DNA of 64,000 nucleotides from Luidia sarsii (Eukaryota; Echinodermata; Asteroidea; Paxillosida; Luidiidae), in assembly GCA_949987565.1 (NCBI GenBank), contig OX465119.1, positions 6,918,694 through 6,982,693 of the forward strand, given 5' to 3'. The position numbers and the translations under genes were made by a program. The notes beneath the pieces are model-generated. The model was not told the origin of the DNA and did not search any database. It saw nothing but the letters and a program-made list of their open reading frames with translations. Numbering within the stretch: the first letter of the stretch is position 1; each line of letters starts with the position of its first letter. Below are positions 51,701 to 55,201 of this stretch, in pieces.

Positions 51701-53788
51701 TACTAAGATACAAAATGGTCAACCATTTAATATTTTTGCTTGTCCCCCCCCCCAAAAAAAAAAAATAAAAAAAAATAAGGCAAATTATAGGTGTAATTAT
51801 ACCGATCCCTTTTTTTATTTTTCTAAATTTCTACATGCAGAAGAACATTCGCTCCCAGAAAAACCAACTGAGGGATTCAAATACACAGAAGAATGACTTG
51901 CAACAAAGGATTGATGAATTGAAAAATAGGTATGGCTACAAAACCTTGAACCGTGTTTTTTAAATTTTGAATGAGAATAAGGTTTTATATTGTGAATGAT
52001 AACAGCTGGTTTGTTGTGCACGTTGTATTTTACCAAATTTCTTAGAAAAAGTTGTGAATGTGACGACTGGAGGCCTTTTCACACTGTTCAAAATCTCGGG
52101 GTCGGAACCGGTTCCGACCCCGAGATTTTTTTCAACCCTTTTCACACTACTAAAATTTCAACCCGGTTCCGAACCGGGTAGCATGCTCTAGCCGGCTCGA
52201 AACCAACCCTGGCAGGGACCAGTGTTGAAAAACTTGATCCGGATTGAAAATGCATTTTTCAGCTTGAACTGGTTCGAAAACGATAGTGTGAACTGCCCCG
52301 GGTTGAGATCACTACCGCTGATCCGGGTTGAGTTGTGTGGCGCAAAACTCAGCGGAAGAACACGTACCCACAGACGAAAAGTTCGTTGACACCCACACAA
52401 CACGTACCGTTGTGCACAGAATGCGCAATGTTTCACAGCAGTCTGGATTCTGTTAATACGCGCTGTGCTAACGGTCGCGCAAACTTTTACAGCTCTTTCT
52501 ATGGTTCTACTTTCGCATGCAACTCAACCACGTGTTGTTGCGCAATCTATCGATAGTGCAACCAATGTTGTGCACAGAACGCGCAATGTTTAACAGCAGT
52601 CTGAATTCTGTTAATGCGTGCTGTGCTAACGGTCGCGCAAACTTTGACAGCTCTTTTTATGGTTCTACTTTCGCACGCAACTCAACCACGTGTTGTTGCG
52701 CAATCTATCTATCGTGCAACCAATGTTGTGCACAGTATGCGCAATGTTTCACAGCAGTCTGGATTCTATTTTACGCGCGCTGTGCTAACGGCCGTGCGGC
52801 AGCCAGTAGTCCCATCTGCCCAACTATCCCGTCGGCCGAAGAAAAAAGGGCACGGCGGCACTCTGTGGGTACGGAAATTCGTTGCTGTGAAAATCATTAA
52901 AAATTTGAGGGCACTGCAATTACATAGGTCAATATTTCATTTAGGGGAGTTGCTTCTTGCCTTCTTCGCGAAAGCTTTTTGTGAAACGCGCAAATTAGGG
53001 GGGCCTACCAACATTTCTAAATCGCGCATGCTTCACGAAAATATTTTCGCGAAAGCGTGTGGAGTCTACTTATTTTTGACTGGTACATCCGGCCGCTTGG
53101 CGCGTCGCAAGGCACTGTGGGAGCGAGAAAATCACCACAGCGCGCAGGCGTCGCACATGATCCGTGTTGAGAGTTCGTAGTGTGAATACGCACGGCTGTA
53201 TCCGGATTGAAAGTTACCCGGTTCACGCTGCGGCCGGTTTCTGTCATAACCAGTGTGAACGTTGCGTCTCTTTGAACCGGGTCGAAAAGAGCCAAGGTTG
53301 AACCGGAGCGGAACCGGGTAGGTTTCAACCCGGTTCGAAGCGAAGATAGTGTGAAAAGGCCTTGAGTTGATTGTCAAGAAAGGGATTGTGAGGACACACC
53401 TCCTCCTCCTCCTTCTCCTCCTCCCCCTCCCCCTCCCCCTCCCCCTCCCCCTCCCCCTCCCCCTCCCCCTCCCCCTCCCCCTCCCCCTCCCCCTCCCCCT
53501 CCCCCTCCCCTCCCCCTCCCCTTCCCCCTCCCCCTCCCCCCCTCCTCCTCCTCCTCTTCTTCTTCTTCTTCTTCTTGAATTCCTCATTCAAGTTAAAGAC
53601 AGCAAATTGTTTCTGTCAATCAGTGCCCGAAGGGATTATGAAGATGAGAGAAGGAAACGTGATGCTGAGCTTCAGAAACTGCAACACCTCATCAAGGCCC
53701 AAGAGGCACAACGCATTACAACAGAGCAAGACATGGACCAGTTTATATCTGCAATCAACAGAGCCAAGGAACAAACATATGATCTAAA
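3604..53788 (+). CDS. SMC6: SMC6 gene, partial: six coding exons of the N-terminal coiled-coil arm (gene-level entry)
   Basis: SMC6 is the ATPase subunit that pairs with SMC5 in the nuclear SMC5/6 complex, which acts in homologous-recombination repair, replication-fork stability and chromosome segregation. Six exons on the + strand join without gaps in frame: 3604-3705, 3803-3940, 34840-34920, 35473-35619, 51841-51929, 53624-53788. All introns are GT-AG. The product starts FFLKATQLEQM, which I recognise as the segment after the SMC6 ATPase head (vertebrate proteins read FFMKATQLEQM here). It continues as charged heptad coiled coil for about 241 residues, roughly a fifth of a ~1,090-residue protein. 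Against vertebrate SMC6 recalled from memory, the exons align in order with essentially no gaps. Walker A lies upstream of the window; the hinge, second arm, signature motif and Walker B lie downstream. Introns of about 31 kb and 16 kb are filled with repeats. No stop or frame break is seen in the exons, so the gene looks intact. Confidence 0.88.
3803..3940 (+). CDS. SMC6: SMC6 exon (coiled coil, ends AAWAQVAAEEK)
   Basis: 46 codons, phase 0 to 0, after a 97-bp intron. Acceptor TTTCTTTCTAG ends at 3802; donor GTATGA begins at 3941. The end, with a Trp in AAWAQVAAEEK, corresponds to the Trp-containing MAWAVVNEIEK stretch of vertebrate SMC6. It is followed by the ~31-kb intron. Confidence 0.9.
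4262..4805. repeat. Degenerate ~75-bp tandem repeat
   Basis: Units share GCCTCATAGGGCCGGGCCATAGG followed by CAACNAATACATAATATGCC, best conserved at about 4470-4640, where two ~78-bp units are almost identical. Flanking units are diverged. It directly abuts the 29-bp minisatellite. Confidence 0.75.
4806..6070. repeat. 29-bp minisatellite, about 43 units
   Basis: Head-to-tail units of 29 bp containing GACCCACAGCTGAACGGTGG then GATTACTCT. Common variants are CACA/CGCA, AACGG/AATGG/AATGA and GGATT/GGGTT. Most units carry the palindrome CAGCTG. There are no spacers between units, so it is not a CRISPR array. It sits in the large SMC6 intron. Confidence 0.92.
6235..7960 (+). mobile_element. Penelope-like element 3' end (copy A), interrupted by a hAT-like insertion
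   Basis: In one frame, 6255-6459 reads QYVGETKNTLKK followed by GHRSTIKTGKMDTPVGYHFN, the same GIY-YIG endonuclease C-terminal region as in the PLE at 40-43 kb. After an insertion at 6460-7558, the PLE resumes at 7559 with the end of the coding region, a pyrimidine-rich 3' UTR and the terminal motif GAAAGGTCCTGCTAGGATCG (about 7844). The 5' RT part is absent, so this is a 5'-truncated copy. The exact 5' edge near 6235 is uncertain. Confidence 0.8.
6460..7558. mobile_element. Non-autonomous hAT-like element 1 (1099 bp)
   Basis: Ends are the perfect 11-bp inverted repeat TAAGGTTGTGC ... GCACAACCTTA. Flanks are GATAAAGC (6452-6459) and GATGAAGC (7559-7566), an 8-bp duplication with one mismatch. 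The uninterrupted PLE copy near 43500 confirms the empty site. Subterminal bases include CGGTTATACC and GGTATACCG. The interior is related to element 2 (46709-47845). No transposase frame is seen. Confidence 0.85.
7961..8264. other. Intronic sequence without recognised features
   Basis: No coding or repeat signature recognised in this stretch between the PLE end and the TTTCC palindrome cluster. Confidence 0.5.
8265..8515. repeat. Cluster of TTTCC-N-GGAAA palindromes
   Basis: At least six imperfect or perfect palindromes of the form GTTTCCNNNNNNGGAAAC occur in 250 bp, with centres TGATCA, AAATTT, AGATCT and AAAAAA, interspersed with CACATGTCACATGACAATG. The same motif cluster recurs at 25390-25570 and 25845-26010. 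Confidence 0.7.
8516..8881. other. Intronic sequence without recognised features
   Basis: AT-rich stretch between the palindrome cluster and hAT-like element 3. Nothing recognised. Confidence 0.5.
8890..11131. mobile_element. Non-autonomous hAT-like element 3 (2242 bp)
   Basis: Flanked by a perfect 8-bp duplication GCGAAAAC (8882-8889 and 11132-11139). Ends are TAGTGCTGGGACT and, inverted, TAACGGTGGGAGT (9 of 13 match). Both ends carry arrays of AAACCGGTTT palindromes (about 8908-8970 and 11058-11106). The interior includes a segment (about 10010-10620) related in inverted orientation to the dispersed repeat at 31500-32110. No transposase is seen. Confidence 0.8.
11140..11305. repeat. CAAAATGATTTTG palindrome cluster
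   Basis: Repeated short palindromes of the type ACAAAATGATTTTGT with interspersed AAGGACAAAA, directly after element 3. Confidence 0.5.
11463..11650. repeat. GGATCAGATCC palindrome cluster
   Basis: Dense GATC-centred palindromes (GGATCAGATCC, AAGATCTGATCC, GCATGCGGGATC) within about 190 bp, ending where the 79-bp minisatellite begins. Possibly a subterminal region of another transposon family; no ends were identified. Confidence 0.55.
11651..16408. repeat. 79-bp minisatellite, block 1 (about 60 units)
   Basis: Unit core is AGCTGTGGTTGCAGGGTAGC, then a C run of 6-15, then TCCACATCCCCCAAGCTGTG, then CCTGTACATGTACATGTAG and TCTCTCAGCTAGC. The C-run length is the main variable. Sub-variants are CATCCACC/CATCCCCC, TAGTTTC/TAGTCTC, and GCTAGC/GCAAGC/GCTACC. 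The unit lacks stops in some frames, so long Gly/Leu/Gln- or Pro/Cys-rich open frames appear on both strands; these are repeat artefacts. Confidence 0.95.
16401..16408. repeat. Target-site duplication of hAT-like element 5a
   Basis: GCTAGCTG, part of the minisatellite unit, repeated at 17626-17633. Confidence 0.85.
16409..17625. mobile_element. Non-autonomous hAT-like element 5, copy a (1217 bp)
   Basis: Terminal inverted repeat TAAGGCTGTTGTCG (14 bp perfect) with an 8-bp duplication GCTAGCTG on both sides. Subterminal regions carry GTCGAC and GTCGCGAC palindromes. It is inserted in the 79-bp minisatellite. The interior contains a 94-codon open frame (16636-16920) with no similarity I recognise. 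Copy b at 20276 is the same length and nearly identical. Confidence 0.9.
17626..20275. repeat. 79-bp minisatellite, block 2 (about 33 units)
   Basis: Same unit as 11651-16408, in the same orientation, lying between the two copies of hAT-like element 5. It includes units with an extra ACATGT (such as 19187-19210) and a G-to-T change in GCATGGTAGC. Confidence 0.95.
20276..21492. mobile_element. Non-autonomous hAT-like element 5, copy b (1217 bp)
   Basis: Same ends, same length and same flanking GCTAGCTG (20268-20275 and 21493-21500) as copy a. Reading the two side by side I see only about three substitutions (near 20794, 21432 and 21461). This is either a very recent duplication of an array segment or two insertions of one source element. 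Confidence 0.9.
21493..21657. repeat. 79-bp minisatellite, block 3 (two units)
   Basis: The last two units of the array, ending at about 21657 where unique sequence begins. Confidence 0.9.
21658..22632. other. Intronic sequence with short palindromes
   Basis: No gene recognised. About 21700-21920 has ATCGCGAT-type palindromes next to GGCCATTTCCACTACACC, resembling the end of a DNA transposon whose other end I could not place. GTACATGTA runs occur at 22025-22145. Confidence 0.45.
22641..24600. mobile_element. Non-autonomous hAT-like element 4 (1960 bp)
   Basis: Perfect 8-bp duplication CTGGGTAC (22633-22640 and 24601-24608). Ends are TAGTGCTGGG and, inverted, TAGGCCTGGG. Subterminal regions are packed with GTCGAC and ACTAGTCGAC palindromes. 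The right end holds a tandem array (24256-24500) of ~40-bp units. GTACATGTAC runs lie at 22738-22820 and 23830-23912. No transposase frame is seen. Confidence 0.88.
24256..24500. repeat. Subterminal tandem array in hAT-like element 4
   Basis: About five units of CGTGCCGTGCCGTGGGAG followed by GTCGACTGGTCGAAATT. Units differ by GTTCGAC/GTCGAC/TTTGAC. Long open frames across it on both strands are repeat artefacts. Confidence 0.8.
24609..25259. other. Intronic sequence without recognised features
   Basis: Contains GTACAGTGTAC runs around 24615-24785; otherwise nothing recognised. Confidence 0.5.
25260..26160. repeat. Two-copy tandem duplication (period about 461 bp) with TTTCC palindromes
   Basis: The stretch around CACATCAGCATTTTAATGC (near 25355) is repeated about 461 bp later (near 25817), with matching context for most of the unit, including GTTTCCAGAACAGGAAAC and the following GGAAACATTT motifs. 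The copies differ by point changes and small indels. They share the TTTCC-GGAAA palindromes with 8265-8515. Confidence 0.75.
26161..27114. other. Intronic sequence, no gene recognised
   Basis: Includes one more GTTTCCTGATTAGG motif near 26365. The remainder is unique-looking, with only short open frames and no domain I recognise. Confidence 0.5.
27122..28991. mobile_element. Non-autonomous hAT-like element 6 (1870 bp)
   Basis: Terminal inverted repeats CAGGGTTCCACACTAGC and, inverted, CAGGGTTCGACATTAGC (15 of 17 match). Flanked by TATTAGC (27115-27121 and 28992-28998); the duplication is 7 bp, or 8 bp with a change. Subterminal repeats are ACTTGCCCG, including the palindrome TTGCCCGATCGGGCAA near 28882. 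The interior has a ~110-bp inverted repeat (27731-27838 with 28222-28341) and GTACAT-rich tandem units at 28535-28665. No transposase is seen. Confidence 0.85.
28535..28665. repeat. GTACATGTACA-based tandem repeat (about 46-bp unit)
   Basis: Three units of GTACATGTACAGTACAGTAC then ATGCAAATGTATT inside hAT-like element 6. Confidence 0.85.
29851..30399 (-). pseudogene. LINE reverse transcriptase fragment (YADD)
   Basis: Open frame of about 180 codons holding RT motifs: DLSAAFDAIDH (motif with the first catalytic Asp), GIPLGSVLGPLLFIIY, and YADDTQIY with the catalytic Asp pair. It starts inside the RT domain and stops before the thumb. The C-terminal DLHWLPI block downstream (29224-29583) is in the same frame but separated by stops. 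Confidence 0.85.
30645..30836. repeat. Near-perfect ~78-bp-arm inverted repeat inside the LINE
   Basis: The left arm, from AGGTTTGCGGTGACACCATG (30645) to ACGACGTTTC, is repeated in reverse as GAAACGTCGAGTTCC ... CATGGTGTCATTGCAAACCT (to 30836). A ~35-bp loop, AGCAGTCTCCTGAAGACGAAC and onward, separates them. A single related arm lies at 34138-34262. The sequence resembles the terminal regions of Penelope-like elements. Confidence 0.85.
31283..32500. repeat. Dispersed repeat (DNA-transposon-like), copy at 31.3-32.5 kb
   Basis: Starts near GCCAGACTTCCGGCAATTGCC. It matches 54110-54290, 54570-54811 and 62294-62505 (one copy now split by an LTR element), and in part, inverted, the interior of hAT-like element 3 at 10010-10620. 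It has palindromic CCGGCAATTGCCGG-like bases at its left end and TTAATTAATTAATT near 32415. The class is unknown. Confidence 0.7.
32501..34137. other. Intronic sequence, no gene recognised
   Basis: 32620-33000 is GC-richer with several overlapping open frames on both strands (up to 107 codons) but no recognisable domain. 33799-33870 has two TTTTCACACTACA motifs like the ends of the element at 52071-53362, suggesting a small related remnant. Confidence 0.45.
34138..34262 (-). mobile_element. Penelope-like terminal fragment
   Basis: Shares GGTTTGCGGTG ... CACCATGTA and GGTTCTGAAAAGAACC with the hairpin at 30645-30836. On the minus strand it reads CTCCTGATGACGGCCAGAGC ... CTGGTCGAAACGTCGAG, the kind of sequence found in terminal repeats of Penelope-like elements. 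Confidence 0.55.
34211..34256 (-). ncRNA. Hammerhead-ribozyme-like motif in PLE terminal fragment
   Basis: On the minus strand: CTGATGA, an extra C, a 6-bp stem GGCCAG/CTGGTC with loop AGCATA, then GAAAC and GTC. These are the conserved hammerhead core blocks (CUGANGA, GAAA, NUH) in order. Penelope-like elements are known to carry minimal hammerheads. The unpaired C after CTGATGA and the lack of a stem III loop (only ACGT) make activity doubtful. Confidence 0.3.
34263..34721. other. Intronic sequence without recognised features
   Basis: AT-rich stretch upstream of the SMC6 exon at 34840; nothing recognised. Confidence 0.5.
34722..34790 (-). repeat. tRNA-derived SINE fragment (box B)
   Basis: The minus strand reads AGAGGTCTCGGGTTCAAGTC CCGG, a good Pol III box B (GGTTCAAGTCC). 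No full tRNA cloverleaf is present. It lies about 50 bp upstream of an SMC6 splice acceptor. Confidence 0.55.
34840..34920 (+). CDS. SMC6: SMC6 exon (VLDSMKKELRQEE)
   Basis: 27 codons, phase 0 to 0. Acceptor CATTTTTGCAG ends at 34839; donor GTTGGT begins at 34921. It aligns without gaps with the QLNAIRDNIK... segment of vertebrate SMC6, directly continuing the previous exon across a 30.9-kb intron. Confidence 0.85.
35473..35619 (+). CDS. SMC6: SMC6 exon (AKVERAEDHFRNLQDKL)
   Basis: 49 codons, phase 0 to 0, after a 552-bp intron. Acceptor TTTTATATTAG ends at 35472; donor GTACAG begins at 35620. Highly charged heptad sequence with the FRNLQDKL stretch, matching YKDIQDKL of vertebrate SMC6. The next exon lies 16.2 kb downstream. 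Confidence 0.87.
35666..36315. repeat. LINE 3' end / SINE-like interspersed repeat
   Basis: Begins AATGATAATAATAATGAACTGC then ATTTGTATAGCACATTATG and GCGCTTTAC, the typical 3' end of L2/CR1-like elements in marine invertebrates. It continues through a decayed segment with GGGAGCTCATTCCACAGGTTAG. The coding part is absent. Confidence 0.6.
36341..38190. repeat. 30-bp minisatellite, left block (about 62 units)
   Basis: Unit CATATGACATCACCCACACC TGACCAGACT with GACATC/GATATC/GACACC and CACACC/CACAGC/CACATC variants. Thirty bases is a multiple of three, so all three frames persist: one + frame encodes the decapeptide TPDQTHMTSP and a minus frame SYESGQVWVM. The block ends in mid-unit at CAGACTCATA, and the array resumes at 50681 with TGATATCACC. 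Confidence 0.95.
38191..39487 (+). repeat. Left arm of the long inverted repeat
   Basis: Matches 49536-50680 in reverse. It contains an internal duplication of ~170 bp (units starting near 38370 and 38540 with TCGTCTCCTCCGCGAAGACT) and many CGCGAA palindromes. Distal part: a poly-G/poly-C pair around 38930-39015 and CCACGCTCAGAGCTTG. Confidence 0.8.
39605..40120 (+). repeat. Partial direct copy of the long-inverted-repeat arm
   Basis: Repeats the arm segment from TTTCTTTCGCGAAGATAACTG through ACAGGGTTTACAAGTCCAAC to CCACGCTCAGAGCTTGCGG, with divergence and a missing distal end. Confidence 0.75.
40121..40429. other. Sequence between arm copy and Penelope-like element
   Basis: No coding or repeat signature recognised, apart from diverged arm sequence up to about 40145. 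Confidence 0.4.
40787..41746 (-). pseudogene. Penelope-like RT core fused by deletion to GIY-YIG remnant
   Basis: About 319 codons on the minus strand. RT motifs: IDVSSLYTNIP (first catalytic Asp), GTAMGTCMAPSFA, then RYIDDVFFIW with the catalytic Asp pair (residues 132-135, about 41353-41342), and HFLDVTV. Around residue 226 (about 41070) the text passes from RLRRICS straight into NVGETKNTLKKR, the middle of the GIY-YIG domain. The end of the RT thumb, the linker and the GIY and YIG strands are therefore missing. The deletion keeps the frame. The C-terminus NAVRLSREKMW is shared with copies A and C. Confidence 0.85.
41653..42240 (-). pseudogene. Penelope-like RT N-terminal part (frameshifted)
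   Basis: Minus-strand frame with ADKGSTVVIMDRQKYIDEA and ARFYLLPKIHKANNPGRP, the conserved N-terminal RT motifs of Penelope-like elements (KADKG and LPKIHK). The frame is lost just after NNPGRP, and the RT core continues in another frame from about 41790. Confidence 0.85.
42161..43000 (-). pseudogene. Penelope-like N-terminal region (frameshifted)
   Basis: Two minus frames: LRKLQEKALRYTFHQDNYNF (about 42910-42850) and NFCPTPPKVDQVMLSQDLTE with KSTWVPPKNRVPALE (42403-42230). Both are typical of the region upstream of the RT in Penelope-like elements. The break between frames is near 42235. Confidence 0.75.
43462..44710 (+). mobile_element. Penelope-like element 3' end (copy C), inverted to copy B and interrupted
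   Basis: The + strand resumes PLE coding sequence (SNAVRLSREKMWMKRLRTI, 43470-43530), then the 3' UTR after CACCATGCAGCTTTCTGATA. An unrelated ~810-bp insertion follows, then the pyrimidine-rich 3' UTR and terminal GAAAGGTCCTGCTAGGATCG (about 44660). It is head-to-head with copy B's terminal repeat, forming a short inverted repeat (CTTATTTTGTG... / ...GATAATCCTTA) around 43430-43590. Confidence 0.75.
43591..44404. mobile_element. Unclassified insertion within PLE copy C
   Basis: Interrupts the PLE 3' UTR (compare 7640-7660). It starts with a hairpin AGCTTTTCCGC ... GCGGAAAAGCT (about 43593-43631). It ends with AGCGGAAAGCTC and ACAACAGACATATA, partly inverted relative to TATATCTGTTGTTCAGC near the start. 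The AT-rich interior has repeated CATGACGTCATC motifs and no coding content. Confidence 0.55.
44727..46007. mobile_element. Candidate solo LTR, with nested MITE
   Basis: Starts TGTAACGGGCC and ends TTTTGATACA (TG...CA). It is flanked by ATAC on both sides (44723-44726 and 46008-46011), a 4-bp duplication like that of the LTR element at 54814. Without the nested MITE its length would be about 580 bp, usual for an LTR. A TATATA lies near 45862. There is no second LTR or pol, so a solo LTR is the simplest reading. Confidence 0.5.
44967..45662. mobile_element. piggyBac-like MITE (696 bp, TTAA-flanked)
   Basis: Inverted ends CCACTTCGCGCCGGG ... CCGGCGCGAAGTGG directly flanked by TTAA on both sides (44963-44966 and 45663-45666). 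TTAA duplication is the hallmark of piggyBac-type transposition. Near the left end is a perfect hairpin GACCTCCGAATCCGGAGGTC. No transposase is seen. Confidence 0.75.
46012..46700. other. Sequence without gene, one transposon-end-like stretch
   Basis: About 46518-46590 has CGGGCCACCAATG ... GGTGGCCCGGCTGGCCAC ... AACCCTG, resembling one terminal region of a hAT-like element. No partner end was found. Otherwise nothing recognised. Confidence 0.4.
46709..47845. mobile_element. Non-autonomous hAT-like element 2 (1137 bp)
   Basis: Flanks GTTGTAAT (46701-46708) and GTTGTAAC (47846-47853), an 8-bp duplication with one change. Ends are TAGTGTTGCG and, inverted, TAAGGCTGGG. Subterminal regions carry ACCGGT palindromes (GGGAACCGGTGTC, repeated at both ends). 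The interior matches element 1 (6820-7440) over several hundred bases, including TTTCGNNCCCGATCCTG and GATGCACACCGCTATCAA. Confidence 0.82.
47854..48179. other. Sequence without recognised features
   Basis: Short stretch between hAT-like element 2 and the partial arm copy; nothing recognised. Confidence 0.4.
48180..48670 (+). repeat. Partial direct copy of the long-inverted-repeat arm
   Basis: Same order of motifs as in the left arm: poly-G near 48227, ACATGGGCAAT, poly-C near 48300, CCACGCTCAGAGCTTGCGG, GAGCACCGCGAAGGCTTTTC, then GAAGCCAGTTTCC. It is direct with respect to the left arm and diverged. Confidence 0.7.
48671..49535. other. Sequence with a short tandem duplication
   Basis: 49015-49112 has two copies of TTGATGATTAAATGGGTCAG then CTTGCTTTAGGGGGA separated by about 55-60 bp. 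No coding content recognised. Confidence 0.55.
49536..50680 (-). repeat. Right arm of the long inverted repeat
   Basis: Reverse complement of 38191-39487 (without that arm's extra ~170-bp internal duplication). It ends at the minisatellite junction with CGATCAGTACTGTT. Confidence 0.8.
50681..51472. repeat. 30-bp minisatellite, right block (about 26 units)
   Basis: Same unit and orientation as 36341-38190. It resumes in mid-unit at TGATATCACC, exactly where the left block stopped. It is more homogeneous than the left block and ends near CACCCATTAAAG. Confidence 0.95.
51473..51840. other. SMC6 intron sequence upstream of exon at 51841
   Basis: Unique-looking intronic DNA with a poly-C/poly-A tract at about 51745-51775. 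No other feature recognised. Confidence 0.5.
51841..51929 (+). CDS. SMC6: SMC6 exon (KNIRSQKNQLRDSN)
   Basis: 89 nt, phase 0 to 2. Acceptor TTCTACATGCAG ends at 51840; donor GTATGG begins at 51930. It ends in LQQRIDELKN, matching LCKRIEELKK of vertebrate SMC6. The split codon AG+N is completed by the first base of the next exon. Confidence 0.85.
52071..53362. mobile_element. Inverted-repeat element with AGGCCTTTTCACACT ends (~1.29 kb)
   Basis: Left end AGGCCTTTTCACACTGTTC; right end, inverted, AGGCCTTTTCACACTATC. It is rich in AACCGGTT/ACCCGG palindromes at both ends, and includes a 40-bp perfect palindrome at 52090-52129. The interior holds about 2.5 copies of a 158-bp tandem repeat starting TTGTGCACAGAATGCGCAATG (52410, 52568, 52726). 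The target duplication is unclear. It lies in the 1.7-kb intron between two SMC6 exons. No transposase is seen. Confidence 0.75.
52410..52800. repeat. 158-bp tandem repeat, about 2.5 copies
   Basis: Units begin TTGTGCACAGAATGCGCAAT and contain GCTGTGCTAACGGTCGCGC and AACTCAACCACGTGTTGTTG. Period 158 bp. Open frames across it are not coding. Confidence 0.85.
53399..53576. repeat. 178-nt uninterrupted pyrimidine tract (CCCCCT)n
   Basis: Pure C/T on the + strand: (TCC)n, then about 20 units of CCCCCT or CCCCTC, then (CTT)n. It ends 47 bp before the SMC6 exon at 53624. The purine strand is GGGGGA-repeated and could form G-quadruplex or triplex structures. Confidence 0.95.
53624..53788 (+). CDS. 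SMC6: SMC6 exon (ARRDYEDERRKRDAELQKL)
   Basis: 165 nt, phase 2 to 2. I chose the acceptor TTTCTGTCAATCAG ending at 53623 because the joined product then aligns without gaps with vertebrate SMC6 through DQFISAINRAKEQ (human EQFQQAIEKDKEE). An acceptor at 53602 is also in frame but would add seven residues and has a poorer local pyrimidine tract. Donor GTAAGC begins at 53789. A 178-nt pyrimidine tract lies 47 bp upstream. Confidence 0.85.
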
Positions 53789-53959
53789 GTAAGCCTCAAC
53801 TCTACATTGCCTTACTTAAAGGCCCTATAAAACATTGATTAAACTCACAAGAATGACCTGTCAGGAATGAATGGATTCTGTTGATTTTCTAAACGGCCTT
53901 CTCATGCCTATCAACAGCTGTTTTAACTGAATAAGGGGAATGAAACCCAGAGAAAAATG
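53789..53959. other. SMC6 intron after the last exon in the window
   Basis: Begins with the splice donor GTAAGC; nothing else recognised. The next SMC6 exon was not found in the window, so this intron exceeds 10 kb. Confidence 0.6.
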
Positions 53960-54075
53960 TTTGCTTATCTGATTGGGTATTAAAAACAACCTACAATTAC
54001 CTATGTGCTACTCACCTACGAGTTTCATAAAGAGGGAAAAATCATGGAATTCGGTGGTAGAATTCGCGTTCCCGC
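53960..54075 (+). repeat. Dispersed repeat, copy 2
   Basis: Direct match to 529-650 beginning TTTGCTTATCTGATTGGGT. Confidence 0.7.
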
Positions 54076-54813
54076 AAACCGCGATCCTTTCAAATGGCCG
54101 GCCAGTCACTGCGGGGGGTATGACAATTGCCGGAATTCCGGCTTGTTCATTTCTTCGGAAAAAACCTCCGGCCGTCGGCATTTGTGGTTTGGAACGTCAA
54201 CAAATACATGGGACATTACCGCAATACCATTCATTCATACAGCGCTTTCCTACATGCCTGCCGCGCAATGTGTACAACGATTCGATTTACACACATCACA
54301 TGCGGGAGGGGGGGGGGCATGGCATGCACTAGACTTGCATGTAAATTCCAGTCTGTGATAAGGTTCACAATTTGTGTGTACGATGTACAGGTACATGTAA
54401 AAATAAAAACAATCGACGACTTGGAGAAATCTAGTTCATACAGTTCGTGGGTCTCTACCTCCATGCCTCCATGGTTATACTACGCTGGTCGGCGGTGGAC
54501 GGGGCCGACCACCACGGGTAATTTCCGTCCACCACTCCTGGTGAAAAACAATGCCTCCGACCGGCACTATGTTCACCCCATTATTATCCCAATCTATGTT
54601 TGGTTTCGGTAGAAAAATAAATGGTATTTTTTTGTAGCGTAACCGTCTCACTATAAATACTCCTGGAAGTACAGAGCGATTTTGCAATTTTCAAGTTCCG
54701 ATATCTCAAGAAATGAATGAAAAATCCTTCTCAAATGTTTTAGAATTCTCGAAAATACACTTTGGTTGACCGCGAAACTTGAAACATTGCTAGTATAAGT
54801 GTAATAAACATAA

Positions 54814-55201
54814 TGTTACACCCGCGCGGCTGTTAAATAGACAGCCAACCCGGGGCACATTAATATATGAGCCAGTTCACTCAAGACTCTGTAAAGAGAA
54901 TGAGGGTTGCAACACTTAGTTATACAGGCAAACTATACATGTGGTTTTATTGGTACTGTGTAGGCCATGGCTCAAGGAATAGTGAACCAGGGCCACACAC
55001 AGTGTACAGTGTACATCCTGCCCTGTTGGTGTGGCTCCTCATTTCCCATTTTTCCCATTTCCCGGGTCATTCCATTTGTCCTATGGGTAAATCTGGTAAG
55101 TTATCCCTAATCTACTCTATACCACTGTAGGGACATTCCAACATAAAACAAAAGGAACAAAAGAAAATTAGGGGGGGGGGGCAATTTCCATCTCCCCTAC
55201 A
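54814..55201 (-). repeat. LTR (3' LTR in element orientation), 388 bp
   Basis: TG...CA ends. About 99% identical to 61920-62293 outside a 12-bp indel (TTTTTCCCATTTCC region, near 55050) and the poly-G length. Confidence 0.93.

Noticed and set aside
52517..53180. Open frames of 127 and 188 codons
   Set aside because: They run through a 158-bp tandem repeat inside a transposon-like element and resemble no protein I know.
53132..53591. Gly/Arg- or Glu-rich minus frames and a Pro/Leu-rich + frame
   Set aside because: Created by the pyrimidine tract. Only the 3' part of the + frame, from 53624, is real SMC6 coding sequence.
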